This document shows, piece by piece, positions 10,639 through 20,899 of a stretch of DNA of 64,000 nucleotides. The position numbers and the translations under genes were made by a program. The number at the start of each line of letters is the position of its first letter. Position 1 is the first letter of the stretch. Location of the stretch: the NCBI GenBank assembly GCA_031771865.1, contig JASISA010000001.1, forward strand, positions 1,984,001 through 2,048,000. The letters run 5' to 3'. The DNA is from Nothophaeocryptopus gaeumannii. Its lineage: Eukaryota; Ascomycota; Dothideomycetes; Mycosphaerellales; Mycosphaerellaceae. The notes below the pieces were generated by a model that worked only from the letters and a program-made list of their open reading frames with translations, made no database searches and was not told the origin of the DNA.

Positions 10639-11284
10639 GAATCGAGAGAGATGCGGTTGGGATAGCTACATTGCTTACTATGTAGCTGAAATGCTATACC
10701 ATTGATTTATATGGGGGTGTAGTTAGTTTTTGGCGTGAATTAACTATCACGCCCTGCGCACGTCACATACTAGCATTTCCAGCTATGTAAAAGCCCCTGA
10801 ATTGCCCGTTTCCATCTCTATTGCTACTCTTCATGTGATGCCAAGCCCGCACATGCGAGAGCTGCGGCTTCGCGAAGCCCTAAAACATAACTTCTAACTT
10901 CGATGTCTAATCCTACAACTATTTCATATGCGATTTTGCTCGTTGTTTTTTTATATAAAGGCGCTGCATATAAATTTTATATATCTCTGGAAAAATAAAT
11001 AAACTTGTGGTGTTGTAGACACATATGTAGACATACAGCTAGAAAGGTCGCTTTCCGAAGCCAAAGCGGGCTTACCCGCCGGTATGCTTGGCGGAAGTCG
11101 ATGAGGCCGTTTAGAGACAACTACGGGTAGACGGCGGCCTCCGGATCACTTAGAATTGCTCGAAATAGGAGATTGTCTATTTTTAATATGGCTGAGAGAG
11201 CCTTGGCCCCGGCGCACAGAAGCAATAGTAATTTCGACACCTGGATAGTACTCGCCTAGACCTCCTTTACTTCCTTCACTTATT
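10639..11284. other. Harbinger internal spacer between the two convergent genes
   Basis: About 650 bp between the two gene ends. It is AT rich around 10940-11010 (TTTTATATAAA, AAATAAATAAA), consistent with polyadenylation signals for the SANT gene; no open frame of note. Confidence 0.5.
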
Positions 11285-12544
11285 TCAGTCATCCACAAAC
11301 GGATTATTTGCTTCCAACCTCAGCTTATAATCTCGCCACATCGCCATCGCTACCTTGTCTCGATACACCGCTATCTTGCTCCTTATCGCTATGTATTCCG
11401 CGTCCGCCGCCGCTATCTCTTCGTCTACCGCGCCTTCGTTAAAGCCCACGTCGATATCCTCTTACTCCTAGCCGAAGTCTTCAGTCTCTATAGTTTGGCG
11501 ATGCCGATTCATGAAGTTGTGAAGAGCGGCGAGCGCGCACACGAAACGAGACTACTGGGTCGTAGAGTAGCCTTTGTTCGGCCTATCTTTGAGGACAACC
11601 CAGCGCTCCTTTACGATACCAAACAACCTCTCGATATGGTTACGGAGCTGCGAGTAACGCAGATTGAACAACTCCTCCTTCCTCTCTAGCTTCATCTTAG
11701 AGGCGTGCCATTCGCGAAGGTGGTATCGCGTGCGCTGGTAAGGAACAAGCACATACTCAAGATTCTTCGAGTAGCCGCCGTCCGCAAGGTAGTACTTGCC
11801 CGGAGGTATAATGAAGCCTTTGCTAATCGCCTTCTTCAGTACAGTGCTATCGTTCGCTGACCCTTCGTACCTAGGCAAGACGAAGGTAAAGTTCTGCTCG
11901 AAATCGCACGCCGCTAGCACGTTCTGCGACACCGTTCCTTTGCGGTTACGATATGCGCCTAGATTGCTAACCGACCTGCCTTTGAAGGTAATATGCGAGC
12001 CATCGAGCGCACCGACACAACCTGAGAAATACGGCCACATCTTCGGATTCTTATACACCTCTCGCGGCGTGGAATCCTCGCGTCTCGGCTGCTTGACCTC
12101 GCGCTCACTTATTAAGCAAAGAAGCCGGCTAATCTTGTGTATAGCCCTTCGAATACTCCTCGGCGAGTGCTGATATATCGTACGTAGTCGATTGTGGGTA
12201 CTCCGGTGCGCGTAGTGATCTAGAAAGATCACTACCTGCTCAGTAGGACTAATCCGGTCACCGCTAGTAAGCCCATAGTCGTCTACTAGCGTCTCGACGA
12301 GCGCGCGTAGTACTGGCTACCTCAACCTCGTGTTGGTGTAGGAGTATTCCGGCGGCCCCGTTAGCATAATCTGCGTCCACTAGCTACCTAATTGAGGTGC
12401 AACGAGCGACGTAATAACACCTGTAGGTCGATAGCGCGGCCGATTCCCTTCTTCCTCGAGTGCTACTCGCAGAACCGAGACCACTAGCTGGATAGTCAAC
12501 ACTACTGCGAGCTCCTCGTACGCCTCTACCTCCATCCAATCCAT
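11285..12544 (-). pseudogene. Harbinger DDE transposase with five in-frame stops
   Basis: One frame of 420 codons from ATG 12544 to TGA 11287-11285, without frameshift. Stops: TAG at 12382-12380, 12319-12317, 11554-11552 and 11470-11468, TAA at 11464-11462. The DDE_Tnp_4 signature is complete: first Asp in GCVGALDGSHI, second in YYLADGGY, and Glu in SQLRNHIERLFGIVKERW. The length is usual for fungal Harbinger transposases. Each stop sits where Gln would be natural. The catalytic core between the second and third stops is an uninterrupted stretch of about 255 codons. Confidence 0.9.
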
Positions 12545-12811
12545 TCTAATATCGCGCTATACTACTTCTAGCAGGTTAGAAAGAGATAGGCACGATCTAG
12601 CAAGGTCAAAAGGCCAAGATCTGTCTCTACAAAGACAGCGAAGGCATACAAGTGCTGTCTTTACAAAGACAGCTGGATTTGACGCCTACACCTGCCGGAT
12701 TAGGCATACCGGAAACTGTCTTATCAAATCCACTGTTAAGGCTGGATTACGAGTATTCAGAATGGATTTAATAAGACAGCTATAACTGTAATGAGACAAC
12801 AGTGGATTTAA

Positions 12812-12839
12812 CTAAATCCAGGGGAAGGTATTCAGGGCC
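12812..12839 (-). repeat. Right terminal inverted repeat of the Harbinger element
   Basis: Inverted copy of 8975-9002, with two mismatches, followed by the target duplication TCA (12840-12842). Confidence 0.88.
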
Positions 12840-13013
12840 TCATAGACATTCGATGCATCGCTGAAAGTTCAAAGGCAAATAACGCGGTGGTCAGTGCTCA
12901 TTAGCGCGAATGCAGGGATCATCGTCAGCGACCTCGATTTCGCTGCCTTCCACATCAATAGCAACACTTATACTGCGAGCGACATACATATTATTATTGC
13001 ACAACGCGACGAT

Positions 13014-13907
13014 ATGGCGGGCGATTCGACAGAAGAGATGCAGGAGTGCTGGAAATATGTGTACCAAGAGTACCTTCCCACATTGGCAAAAGCTCGAGAT
13101 CCAGCTCAGAAGCACTGGCCCGTGAATCTCGATCACTGCTTCGCTCGCATCGTCCTCGACAACTCCATCGGCAAAGACAGGCCCTGGAATCAAGTCATCA
13201 AGTCTCCGGCTTACAAGAATATGTCGGCGGATCAGCTGCAAACCGCGATCGCGCTTGCGGAGAAAATTGCCTCTGGTGAGGCGAATCTAGTGACACTGGA
13301 CGAGCGCAGTCTAGAGCTCCGTGGAAAGCAGAGTAAGAAGCGGAAGTCATCAGGAAAAGAAGCCAATTCTGCTAATGCCGAGCCTGCGAACAAAAAGGCG
13401 AAGAAGAAGAACGACGCGACTGTGTCGTCCTATTTCTTGCCATCTCCAAAGTCGCCTATCAAGAGGCAATCGAATGTCGACCCAAATAACGAGGTCGAGA
13501 AAATTCAGCCTAAGTCGGCAGAAGCTGAGGAAGTCGACATACCCGCCCAGCTGAAACGCATCCAGGACTCAAGCATTACCGCTTTCCGGAAACAGACCTT
13601 ATCCATGCTTTGCCAAGTACCTCGTGGTCGGTACAGTACCTACGGAGCCATGTCAGATCACATTAGCAAGACATCTCACAAGACTTGCGCACGAGCAGTC
13701 GGCAACGCCATGAGAAACAACCCATTCGCGCCTGAGGTGCCTTGCCATCGGATCTTGGCTGGCGACGGCACTTTGGGCGGCTTCAAAGGCGGATGGGGCG
13801 AGGAAGGCGCACACGCGAAGGCCAAACATGATCTGTTACGCAAGGAAGGCGTCAAGTTCGATTCGAACGGGAAGGTGAAAGGACCTCCATTTCAAGATTT
13901 CACATGA
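13014..13907 (+). CDS. Methylated-DNA-[protein]-cysteine S-methyltransferase with N-terminal extension
   Basis: Single exon, 297 residues; ATG at 13014 chosen because the open frame upstream has no ATG. The C-terminal third is the alkyltransferase (MGMT/Ogt) domain, with acceptor cysteine in VPCHR (Cys about 244), the RAVGNAMRNNP helix, and GGFKGG. It repairs O6-alkylguanine by irreversible transfer of the alkyl group to the cysteine, in the nucleus. Residues 1-105 form a separate conserved-looking block (HWPVNLDHCFARIVLDN...PWNQVI) and are joined by a Lys-rich, low-complexity linker with a likely nuclear localisation signal (KKRKSSGK, KKAKKK). At about 100-180 a PIP-box-like motif SSYFLPS occurs; this is only suggestive. 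It starts 172 bp from the Harbinger insertion, which may therefore lie in its promoter. Confidence 0.9.
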   Translation: MAGDSTEEMQECWKYVYQEYLPTLAKARDPAQKHWPVNLDHCFARIVLDNSIGKDRPWNQVIKSPAYKNMSADQLQTAIALAEKIASGEANLVTLDERSLELRGKQSKKRKSSGKEANSANAEPANKKAKKKNDATVSSYFLPSPKSPIKRQSNVDPNNEVEKIQPKSAEAEEVDIPAQLKRIQDSSITAFRKQTLSMLCQVPRGRYSTYGAMSDHISKTSHKTCARAVGNAMRNNPFAPEVPCHRILAGDGTLGGFKGGWGEEGAHAKAKHDLLRKEGVKFDSNGKVKGPPFQDFT

Positions 13908-14738
13908 AGCTTCTGGACTTCAAATCTCGGCACCATGGACTTGACCTCTTGAAGCAGTCTGTTGCTACAAGTTTGCTCGGTTCATCCTGTCAGTTGTGCC
14001 AACACGGCTCGAAAGAACTGCAATGATGCAGGCCAGCGTCAAGATCAATCAACTCACAAGCATCTCTGGTCGCAGGCTTCGGGCATGAATGCTGAATTCG
14101 TATCTACAAGTAAGGCGACGTACACCGGCATCCTTGAAGAACCAGGGTCGGTGAGCTCTGAACGTCAAAGGACACAACATCTTGCACCTAGCAGTCGGCC
14201 CTTCTAGGAAAACAATACTGGAGTCGAGAGCCGCAGTTGACAACTCGGCTGGACCGGCATCGGAGGCCTTGGGGCACAGTCACCCAAATAAGCTTTTTCC
14301 CCACTCCACACAACCCACCATCGCAGCCGAGATGGCGGAGAGCGTGGAGCATTTGGGAGCTCGTACGCTCTCGTGATGGTAAGCTACTGCTCAACGATGG
14401 TCACCAAATTCGATCATTTGCCCCATGCCGCCCGTGTTAGGTATCATTCCACGTCGAGCCCCCGGAAACTTCTGCTGCCATAGCTCTTTCTGAGCTTCAA
14501 CGCCGACAATTTCCACTCCTGGAGCTTTCTGATATACGACTATACGCCTAACGTTCGCTTGCTCGGTCTCTGCTGCAGCGGAGCTCCAACGTCTCGGCTC
14601 AACATCACTTCCTCGTGGCTACGTGCAGCGCAAGCGCTGATAATGGTGTATCTTAAGACTTTTGCGGAACACCTCGCTCTCGTCATCTTGTTCGTTGTTT
14701 CATCGCCCTACTTATTATCCTGTAACTCGACTGTCGCA
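13908..14738. other. Intergenic
   Basis: About 830 bp between two + strand genes; nothing convincing. The last 180 bp stay open in the frame of the next gene, with another ATG at 14643, see that gene. Confidence 0.4.
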
Positions 14739-15764
14739 ATGGCCGCTGTTCAAGCTGCGCCAGTACCGGCCCATGAGTTGGTCTACGAACCAAATACGCT
14801 CCCTAAGCTACGCTCGAACTATGGCCCGTTCCTTGATCAAAATTCGATTGGGTGGATGCGTGAAACCCCAATCGACACGCCCATGGAAGAGATGCGACGA
14901 CGTTTCAACGAAGAAGGCTACATATTTGTGAAGAATGTAATGCCCAGAGAGGATGTCCTCGACATGAGGGAAGCCTACTTTACACATATGGCACCAACTG
15001 GATTCCTCAAGCCTGGCACCTCGCCACGAGATGGCATATTTGATGATACACAGGATCCAGTAGCGCATCACGGAACTGGAGGCCGTGATCTCCCAGAAGA
15101 TCAATTGAAAGTCGACAAGCTGTTCGAGGCACATACACATCCCATCTACATGGCCTTCCTCGAACACCCACAACTCCGCCAATTCGTCAGAGACTTCATG
15201 GGCTGGAAACGAGAAGTCATCATCAAACGTACACTCCTTCGCCACAACGTCCCCAATGGCTTCAGCACCGGCATCCACTACGACAAAATCTTCCTCCGAG
15301 CCGGCGAAGCCGAGTTCCTGACAGCCTGGGTTCCCATCGGCGACTGCACCGCCGAAGGCGGCGGCCTCATGTATCTCGAAAACAGCACAGACGTTGGCGT
15401 CGCTATGGAGAAAGAATTCGAACGACTCGGCGAAGAACGTGGCCTTTCCAAAGACGAACGGATCCACGGTTTCAACGTGAACATGGCGAAAGACGGACAA
15501 CTATCTCATGATGCTTCGGAATTGACGAAGGAAGTCGAGGCGGGGATCCATGGCGGTGCGAAGGTGAAGAGGAGATGGCTTGTGGGGGATTATGAGGCGG
15601 GGGATGTGATTTTTCATAATCCGTATATGATTCATGGGGCGATTAAGAATGATGATTCGAAGGGGAGGATAAGGTTGAGTACGGATTTGAGGTTTTATGA
15701 GGAGGGGAGTGATCTTGATACGAGGTGGATGAGGGATGTTTGGACGCCTGGGGATGGGTTGTAA
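14739..15764 (+). CDS. Phytanoyl-CoA dioxygenase (PhyH) family Fe(II)/2-oxoglutarate oxygenase
   Basis: Single exon, 341 residues from ATG 14739. An in-frame ATG at 14643 would add 32 residues including a hydrophobic stretch, so a membrane- or organelle-targeted longer form is possible. The iron triad is visible: His180 and Asp182 in STGIHYDKIF and His299 in NPYMIHGAI, with the 2-oxoglutarate-binding Arg312 in GRIRLSTDLRF. Upstream, RRRFNEEGYIFVKNVMP is the typical PhyH opening. The family hydroxylates CoA esters, fatty acids or secondary metabolites; no other biosynthetic genes are adjacent, so the substrate cannot be told. The last 400 bases switch to G-rich codon use (many GGG/GAG) compared with C-ending codons before, with no break in frame. 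Confidence 0.88.
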   Translation: MAAVQAAPVPAHELVYEPNTLPKLRSNYGPFLDQNSIGWMRETPIDTPMEEMRRRFNEEGYIFVKNVMPREDVLDMREAYFTHMAPTGFLKPGTSPRDGIFDDTQDPVAHHGTGGRDLPEDQLKVDKLFEAHTHPIYMAFLEHPQLRQFVRDFMGWKREVIIKRTLLRHNVPNGFSTGIHYDKIFLRAGEAEFLTAWVPIGDCTAEGGGLMYLENSTDVGVAMEKEFERLGEERGLSKDERIHGFNVNMAKDGQLSHDASELTKEVEAGIHGGAKVKRRWLVGDYEAGDVIFHNPYMIHGAIKNDDSKGRIRLSTDLRFYEEGSDLDTRWMRDVWTPGDGL

Positions 15765-15842
15765 GTTGGATTCTGGTTGCTGTATGAGTTAATGATATGC
15801 CAGCACACCTTCTCCAGTGCTCTTCTGTCCTCTTTCTCTCTC

Positions 15843-15854
<12 letters not shown>

Positions 15855-15886
<32 letters not shown>
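15855..15886 (+). repeat. (CT)16 microsatellite
   Basis: Perfect CT dinucleotide run of about 16 units within a wider pyrimidine tract (about 15829-15886), in the 3' flank of the dioxygenase gene. Confidence 0.9.
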
Positions 15887-15889
<3 letters not shown>

Positions 15890-16435
15890 GGCGAAAGACT
15901 CATTGGTGCCGAACAAGGCATGCTGGTGACTATGTCCAACGGTATGGCTCTGGAATGGACCCGAATGGCTTATCAGGGCCGACCCAGAATGAAACGGACA
16001 TCGTTTTGAACCATGTAGCGGGGTGCTGAAGTTCAGAAGCGAGATGAAGCGCTAGATACATTCCTCACTGGCACGTGAAGCAAAACAACCCGTCCAATGC
16101 CCAAGCCAAGAACAAAACAGCAATGCAGCACGCTTGCTGCACTGGCGCTGACCCAATATCGAGCAGCGCGAGCTGAATGATTCCACATCTCACGGTCTCC
16201 TGCAAGCAAACCAGGATGTCAACGAACATGATGAGAGCGTTCGTGCTCATCACGAGCGCGATCGCTACCGTCTCTGCCCAGCGCGTCACAGCAAGCAAGT
16301 CATACCGGCACCAACGTTCTACCCAAGATCACGACTGACATACTCCCAGACGGAGCAACCCCCTCCTCACCCCCTTCAACAACCCTCCCTCCCGCTTTCG
16401 CCGCCCTCCCGGACGTAACAAACACAAACTTTATC
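15887..16435. other. Intergenic
   Basis: About 550 bp. A minus-strand open frame at 16065-16298 is hydrophobic (two possible membrane spans) but lacks supporting features; I do not call it. Confidence 0.35.
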
Positions 16436-16945
16436 ATGACAACCGCCACCACTTCCTGGGCAACTCCCGCCTTCGCCTCCGCAGCATCCTCCCCTGTTCC
16501 TTCCTGTAGGAGTTATGCGGCGATATGTCCGAGTCTGAACGGCGGACGATGTGTAGATTCTGCGGGGAGCACGTATGGGGTTCTTTGTGATCAGAGGTTT
16601 AGCGGGAATGTAATTGTTAGTTTTGGGAAACATAAGATGATGGAGGTGCGCGAGGCAGAGGGGGAGAAGCAGATCGTGGAGAGCGCTGAGGGCGAGGAGT
16701 TGTTCGAGGATTTGAAGAATCGTGAGCTTGGTGAGGAGGTAATGGAGAAGAGGGAGGTAAAAGGACGGCGTCTGAATAAGAGGATCTTGGCTGCCAATCT
16801 GGATGATTGTCTGGGTTTCTGTGATCAGTATAGTAGGAATCTGTGTAAGGGAGGAGACTTCTTGAGCGGGATTTGTAAGGTCTATTCTTCGGTAGGGGGA
16901 ACATTGAGTACGCCTGGGCAGGTGGCTTTGGTGAGATTGACTTAG
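16436..16945 (+). CDS. Small cysteine-containing PAN/Apple-like protein
   Basis: Single exon, 169 residues. The N-terminal half has CRSYAAICPSLNGGRCVDSAGS and YGVLCDQRFSG, the usual first half of fungal PAN/Apple-like domains (C-P-x-N-G-x-x-V-D-x-x-G-x-x-Y-x-V-x-C). The second half is NLDDCLGFCDQY...CKG...GICKVYSSV. A charged segment of about 60 residues (Glu/Lys rich) separates the two halves, longer than usual. A clear signal peptide is not visible at this start, so an upstream exon may be missing from this model. PAN domains mediate protein or carbohydrate contacts outside the cell. Fairly sure about the fold class, not about the gene start. Confidence 0.6.
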   Translation: MTTATTSWATPAFASAASSPVPSCRSYAAICPSLNGGRCVDSAGSTYGVLCDQRFSGNVIVSFGKHKMMEVREAEGEKQIVESAEGEELFEDLKNRELGEEVMEKREVKGRRLNKRILAANLDDCLGFCDQYSRNLCKGGDFLSGICKVYSSVGGTLSTPGQVALVRLT

Positions 16946-17926
16946 GAGACTTGGTGTTGACAGATAGTTCGATATGCAACAAAATCTCGTTCTTGGCCAG
17001 CAAAGAAAGGATGTCCGAGAAATTTTTGCCATTTCTCCATGTCTTCGTGTGTTTGGAATGCTCCTCCAAGTCTGCGCGCTCGCTAATATCTGTCGTGCAT
17101 TGTGCTTGTATCACACCAAGGTTACGCCAGGCAGAGAGACCGAATGCAATATGCGCACAGCATTGGAGCCAAGCAATCTTGGCCAAATTATGCAATCGCT
17201 GCATGCCTCTTACCTTCTGCTGCTGACCTGCAGGCCAGCCGCTCTTACCGCTCTTGTACCAAGTAGTCGTCTACGCACAAGTCGTCGCGACTAGGAAGTG
17301 GCTAACAGTCCTGGTCGTCCTGTTTCTTAACCCATGTTCGAGACGGCCCAACTGATGCTGTTCGAGGTGAAGGCGTGCAGGAGGCCGGTGCAGCGCAAGA
17401 GATCGCAGACAACCGCAGTGGTTCAGATGGCAGTCAATAGGTCTGCCAGAGGACAAGGGGTCGTCGTACGTGGCGATGCGCATAGATGTCATGTACACAG
17501 CAATGGAGGTGATGTGAAAGTTGGAGGTGAGTCGCGTCGCGTCCTGTCCGACAGCTGACTAAGCTGGATGTCGCCGGCAAGGGGGAGTTCGCATTGATGA
17601 CCGAGGCCCTTGCAAGAACGACATACAAACAGAAGACAGCTCATTGATGAAGCTGATGGCCGGAAATTCGTTGATATCATTCTATCGTCTATGACCTCTA
17701 TCGCGGAAGCGCGTATGCAGACCGCATCTCAATCTCTCAATGCCCAGGTGGGCGGGTATCTCTTGCTCTATGGAGGAGCGACGGCGGGAAGTTTGGATCT
17801 GCCATAGGCAGTCACTACGCCTTGCTCATTGCTGTGAGCGCTCAGGCGGCCTGATTCCCCTTACCTCAATACATCTTTTCAGACCGAAGCTAACATGATG
17901 CGAACCATCTCGTAGACGCCGCCAAT
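16946..17926. other. Intergenic
   Basis: About 980 bp between convergent genes. Short open frames here are not supported by domains or splice structure. Confidence 0.4.
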
Positions 17927-19608
17927 TTAAGCCGTCTTGGCACCCTCGTTGGCCTCTTTCTCTCCATAGTTGGCATCCTCTAACTGACCAGCCTCATCAT
18001 CGCTGCTGCTGAAACCATACTCCCTTGCCTTCTCATCGAGCTCATTATCGCTAAGGAAAGGAAGTTCTTTGCTAGCCTTGACATAGCTCATCTTCTCCAG
18101 GTATCCCTTAGCAAAGATCAGATCAATCTCCTCAAGCGAGCGGTTGGCAGTCTCGATGTAGAAGAAGTAGATGAACGGCAAGAAGCAAGCGTTGACGGCG
18201 GCGAAGAAGAGGTAAGTACCCCAGCCGATGTTGGAGATCATGACCGGCGTGATCATGACGATGAGGAAGTTGAAGAGCCAGTTGGTGCAAGTCGAGGTAG
18301 CGTTGGCCTTGGCGCGAGTCTTGATCGGATTGACCTCGGCTGGGTAGAGCCAGGGGAGGGGCAGCCAGGTGGCTCCGAAGAAGGCGATGAAGAAGAAGAA
18401 TCCGACGACAGCACCCTTCGCAGCCTCAGTGGTTCCAGGAATCAGGCAGGCGAAGGCGAGGACCATGGACAAGCTTTGACCAACGGTACCGATTAAGAAG
18501 AGCTTGCGGCGCCCGACCTTCTCGATGATGAACCAGGAGGTTGTTGCGAAGATGGCGTAGACGATCATGTTGACTCCGGCCAAGATCAGAGACAGGGTAC
18601 GACCCTGACCGACACTACTCTGGAAGAGAATTGGTAAGTAGTAGATAACGGCGTTGCAACCGCCAATCTGTTGAAAGAGCTGACTGCTGGAACCGAGCAT
18701 CATACGGCGGAAGTGTTGGGTCTTGCCACCAGTGAAGAGAGCGCTGAACGGGGTGTTGCCGCCGATGTGACCAGATGCACGGATGCTGTCCATGATGATA
18801 CCGGCCTGGAGCTTGACATCCTCGTGGTCGCGCGAGTTGCCTTGAAGCGCGGCTAGAACGGTGGTGGCCTCCTCATGGCGATCGCGAGCGAGCAGCCAAC
18901 GCGGAGATTCTGGTAGCCAGATCATCAGAACGGACAGGAAGAGGCCGAAGATAATCTGGAACGCGATGGGGAAGCGCCAAGTGAGCTCGTCTGGACCGTA
19001 GCTGGCACCGAAGTCGATCCAGTACGCGATGACGGTTCCAATGGCGATAGTCCCACCCTCGATACATATCAACAGACCACGGTTTGTGGTTTTCGAGCAT
19101 TCGGCTTGGTCTGGGGATAGTCAGCTTGTGCCATTGAGATCATCCGTGGGATGCGCTTACAGGTTGGGATAGTAGAAGTGTTCATTCCATTGCCAATTCC
19201 AGTGATCGTACGTCCGATAATGAATTGAGCAGTAGCGCCATGACCGCGAACAGCAGAAATCTGGATAATGACACCGAGGATCATGATAAGACCACCAATA
19301 ATGATAGCTCGTCGTCGACCGATCTTGTCACCGAAAGAAAGCTGGATGATAGCACCAAGAAGACAGCCGACCTCGTAGATTGCAGTCACGAAGCCTTGCC
19401 AAGTAGAGTTGTCCCTAACCTGGGGGAAGGTGTCTGCGAACTGGTCTGCGCTGATGATACCTGACATGACACCCTGGTCGTATCCGAAAAGAAGGAACCC
19501 GTTAGTCGCGACTGCCGATACCATGAGCGACAGCGCGCGACCGCTGAGTCCCATGAAGTGCGGCACTCCATGCTCGCTGTCCTTGTGAGAGGCCTTGGAA
19601 AATCCCAT
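17927..19608 (-). CDS. MFS sugar transporter (sugar:H+ symporter type)
   Basis: Two exons, 19161-19608 and 17927-19110, with a 50-nt intron (GTAAGC/CCCCAG); 543 residues. The sugar-porter signatures are present: GYDQGVMSG in helix 1, DKIGRRRAIIIGG between helices 2 and 3, GRTITGIGNGMNTSTIPTYQAE in helix 4, PESPRWLLARDR after helix 6, FQQIGGCNAVIYYLPIL in helix 7, GRRKLFLIG, and ETANRSLEEID at the end of helix 12. Twelve membrane helices fit the length. The C-terminal tail is acidic and cytosolic. The family imports hexoses or polyols at the plasma membrane; motif layout is like the fungal STL/hexose group, but the substrate cannot be fixed. Confidence 0.95.
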
Positions 19609-20899
19609 GATGGCGGTGTTGGCCTGCCAGAGGCGTGGTGGTTACTCCTAGCAAAGGGTTCGGAAGGTCGTCCGTCTGCGACCTGGTCGTAAGATGCACA
19701 GCACCTGATGATCGCCTGGGGAGAAAGGGGAGAAAAAGGTGGAACGTGGAGGTTGGAGAGAGAAAATCAGGGACCGACAGAGGGTTTTGTATCATAGCAA
19801 CGAAAGGCACACAACGCCCGAAATTGCTGTTATCAATACCGCCGTTCCTTCATCCACCTCTGTCGCCGTGTAGAGATCCACATCTCGTTCCATTAACCAT
19901 GCGCGCGCGACAGCTCGCGTCGGGATAATGACCATTGCAGGCCTTTCACTACAGGCAGAGCTGTATTGCTAAGACGCATCGCGCCGGTTCCGAAACACAG
20001 CCGGTGATCCCAAAAGCTGCTCAGCATGCTCAGCTGGTGGAATGTGGACGAGTTGTTGTTCGACAGTACGTCAGATGCACTCCACATCGTGGACCTGTGC
20101 TGGGTGTGAGTCGTCAACAGCGCGCGTGAGAGCCTCTTTTCCCGCAGTTCACGCCCACAAAAGACAAGGGTTGAGCCCACAGGGACAACCATAGCGCGGC
20201 GTTAAGGTTGGAGACGCACGTCCTGCTATCGGACTTGGCATGCTTCGCGAATGAGAAAAAGTGGACTCTGTGCGAGATACAGACCAGGGGAAAGGAATTT
20301 GGGCAGGCGTCATTTGCTGGTTCAATCTGTGAGGTTGAGTTAAGAAAATTCAGCGATGCCATTTTAGGTAAGCCGAACTCTATTCACGTGCGAACGACGT
20401 CATTTCACATGCAATCCCAAGCGCCTGGTGGGTATCTTGGTCCGAATTGGTACCGACGCAAGCACCCCCAAGACTGCAGAAGCACATGCACTTAAAACAG
20501 CAATACTGCCGGCTTTCGCCGACGACATTTGATGGGAACATACACCGAAGACAACTCCCGTGAGATCCTGAGGATGCGCGTGTGCGGCGGTGGGATGTAC
20601 AACTACGTAGCGGTTTCGACTGGTCACACAACACCCTCGGACGGCGTACGGCGCCTCCACTCAAAGAGAGATTACACTGGAGAAGCTGAATGTCGGGCTG
20701 TGGAGGCCGGAGAGAAGAGCCGTGGAGAATCTCATCGGGCTCACGTCGCCGTGCACCTCTTGCAGACGAACGGCAAGAGGCCGTCTTGGATCCGACTGCG
20801 GTCCGTGAAACATGGCAAAATCACGCTGAGATCCATTTAGAAGAAATGCCGTCAATACGCGCCGCACGTCACTCTGGTCAGCTTTCGAGCCGCGTGCCT
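19609..20899. other. Intergenic
   Basis: About 1.3 kb between two minus-strand genes: 5' region of the sugar transporter and 3' flank of the amine oxidase. No supported gene; the many short open frames are mutually overlapping and featureless. Confidence 0.4.

Larger units (their letters stand above)
8975..12839. mobile_element. PIF/Harbinger DNA transposon, complete ends, both genes interrupted by stops
   Basis: 3865 bp. Both ends carry a 28-bp inverted repeat beginning GGCCCTCAATACC (left) and GGCCCTGAATACC (right, reverse complement), matching at 26 of 28 positions. The element is flanked by a direct TCA at 8972-8974 and 12840-12842, which fits the 3-bp TNA target duplication of Harbinger elements. 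Subterminal palindromic blocks of GTGGATTT/AAATCCAC type occur near both ends. It holds two convergent genes, a Myb/SANT-like protein on + and a DDE transposase on -, the standard Harbinger pair. Both reading frames keep full length without frameshift but contain 9 and 5 stops. Confidence 0.9.

Noticed and set aside
14808..15500. Minus-strand open frame of 230 codons inside the dioxygenase gene
   Set aside because: Antisense shadow caused by the C-ending codons of the real gene, whose iron-binding motifs are clear.
16065..16298. Hydrophobic minus-strand open frame of 77 codons
   Set aside because: Two possible membrane spans but no leader, splice or family support.
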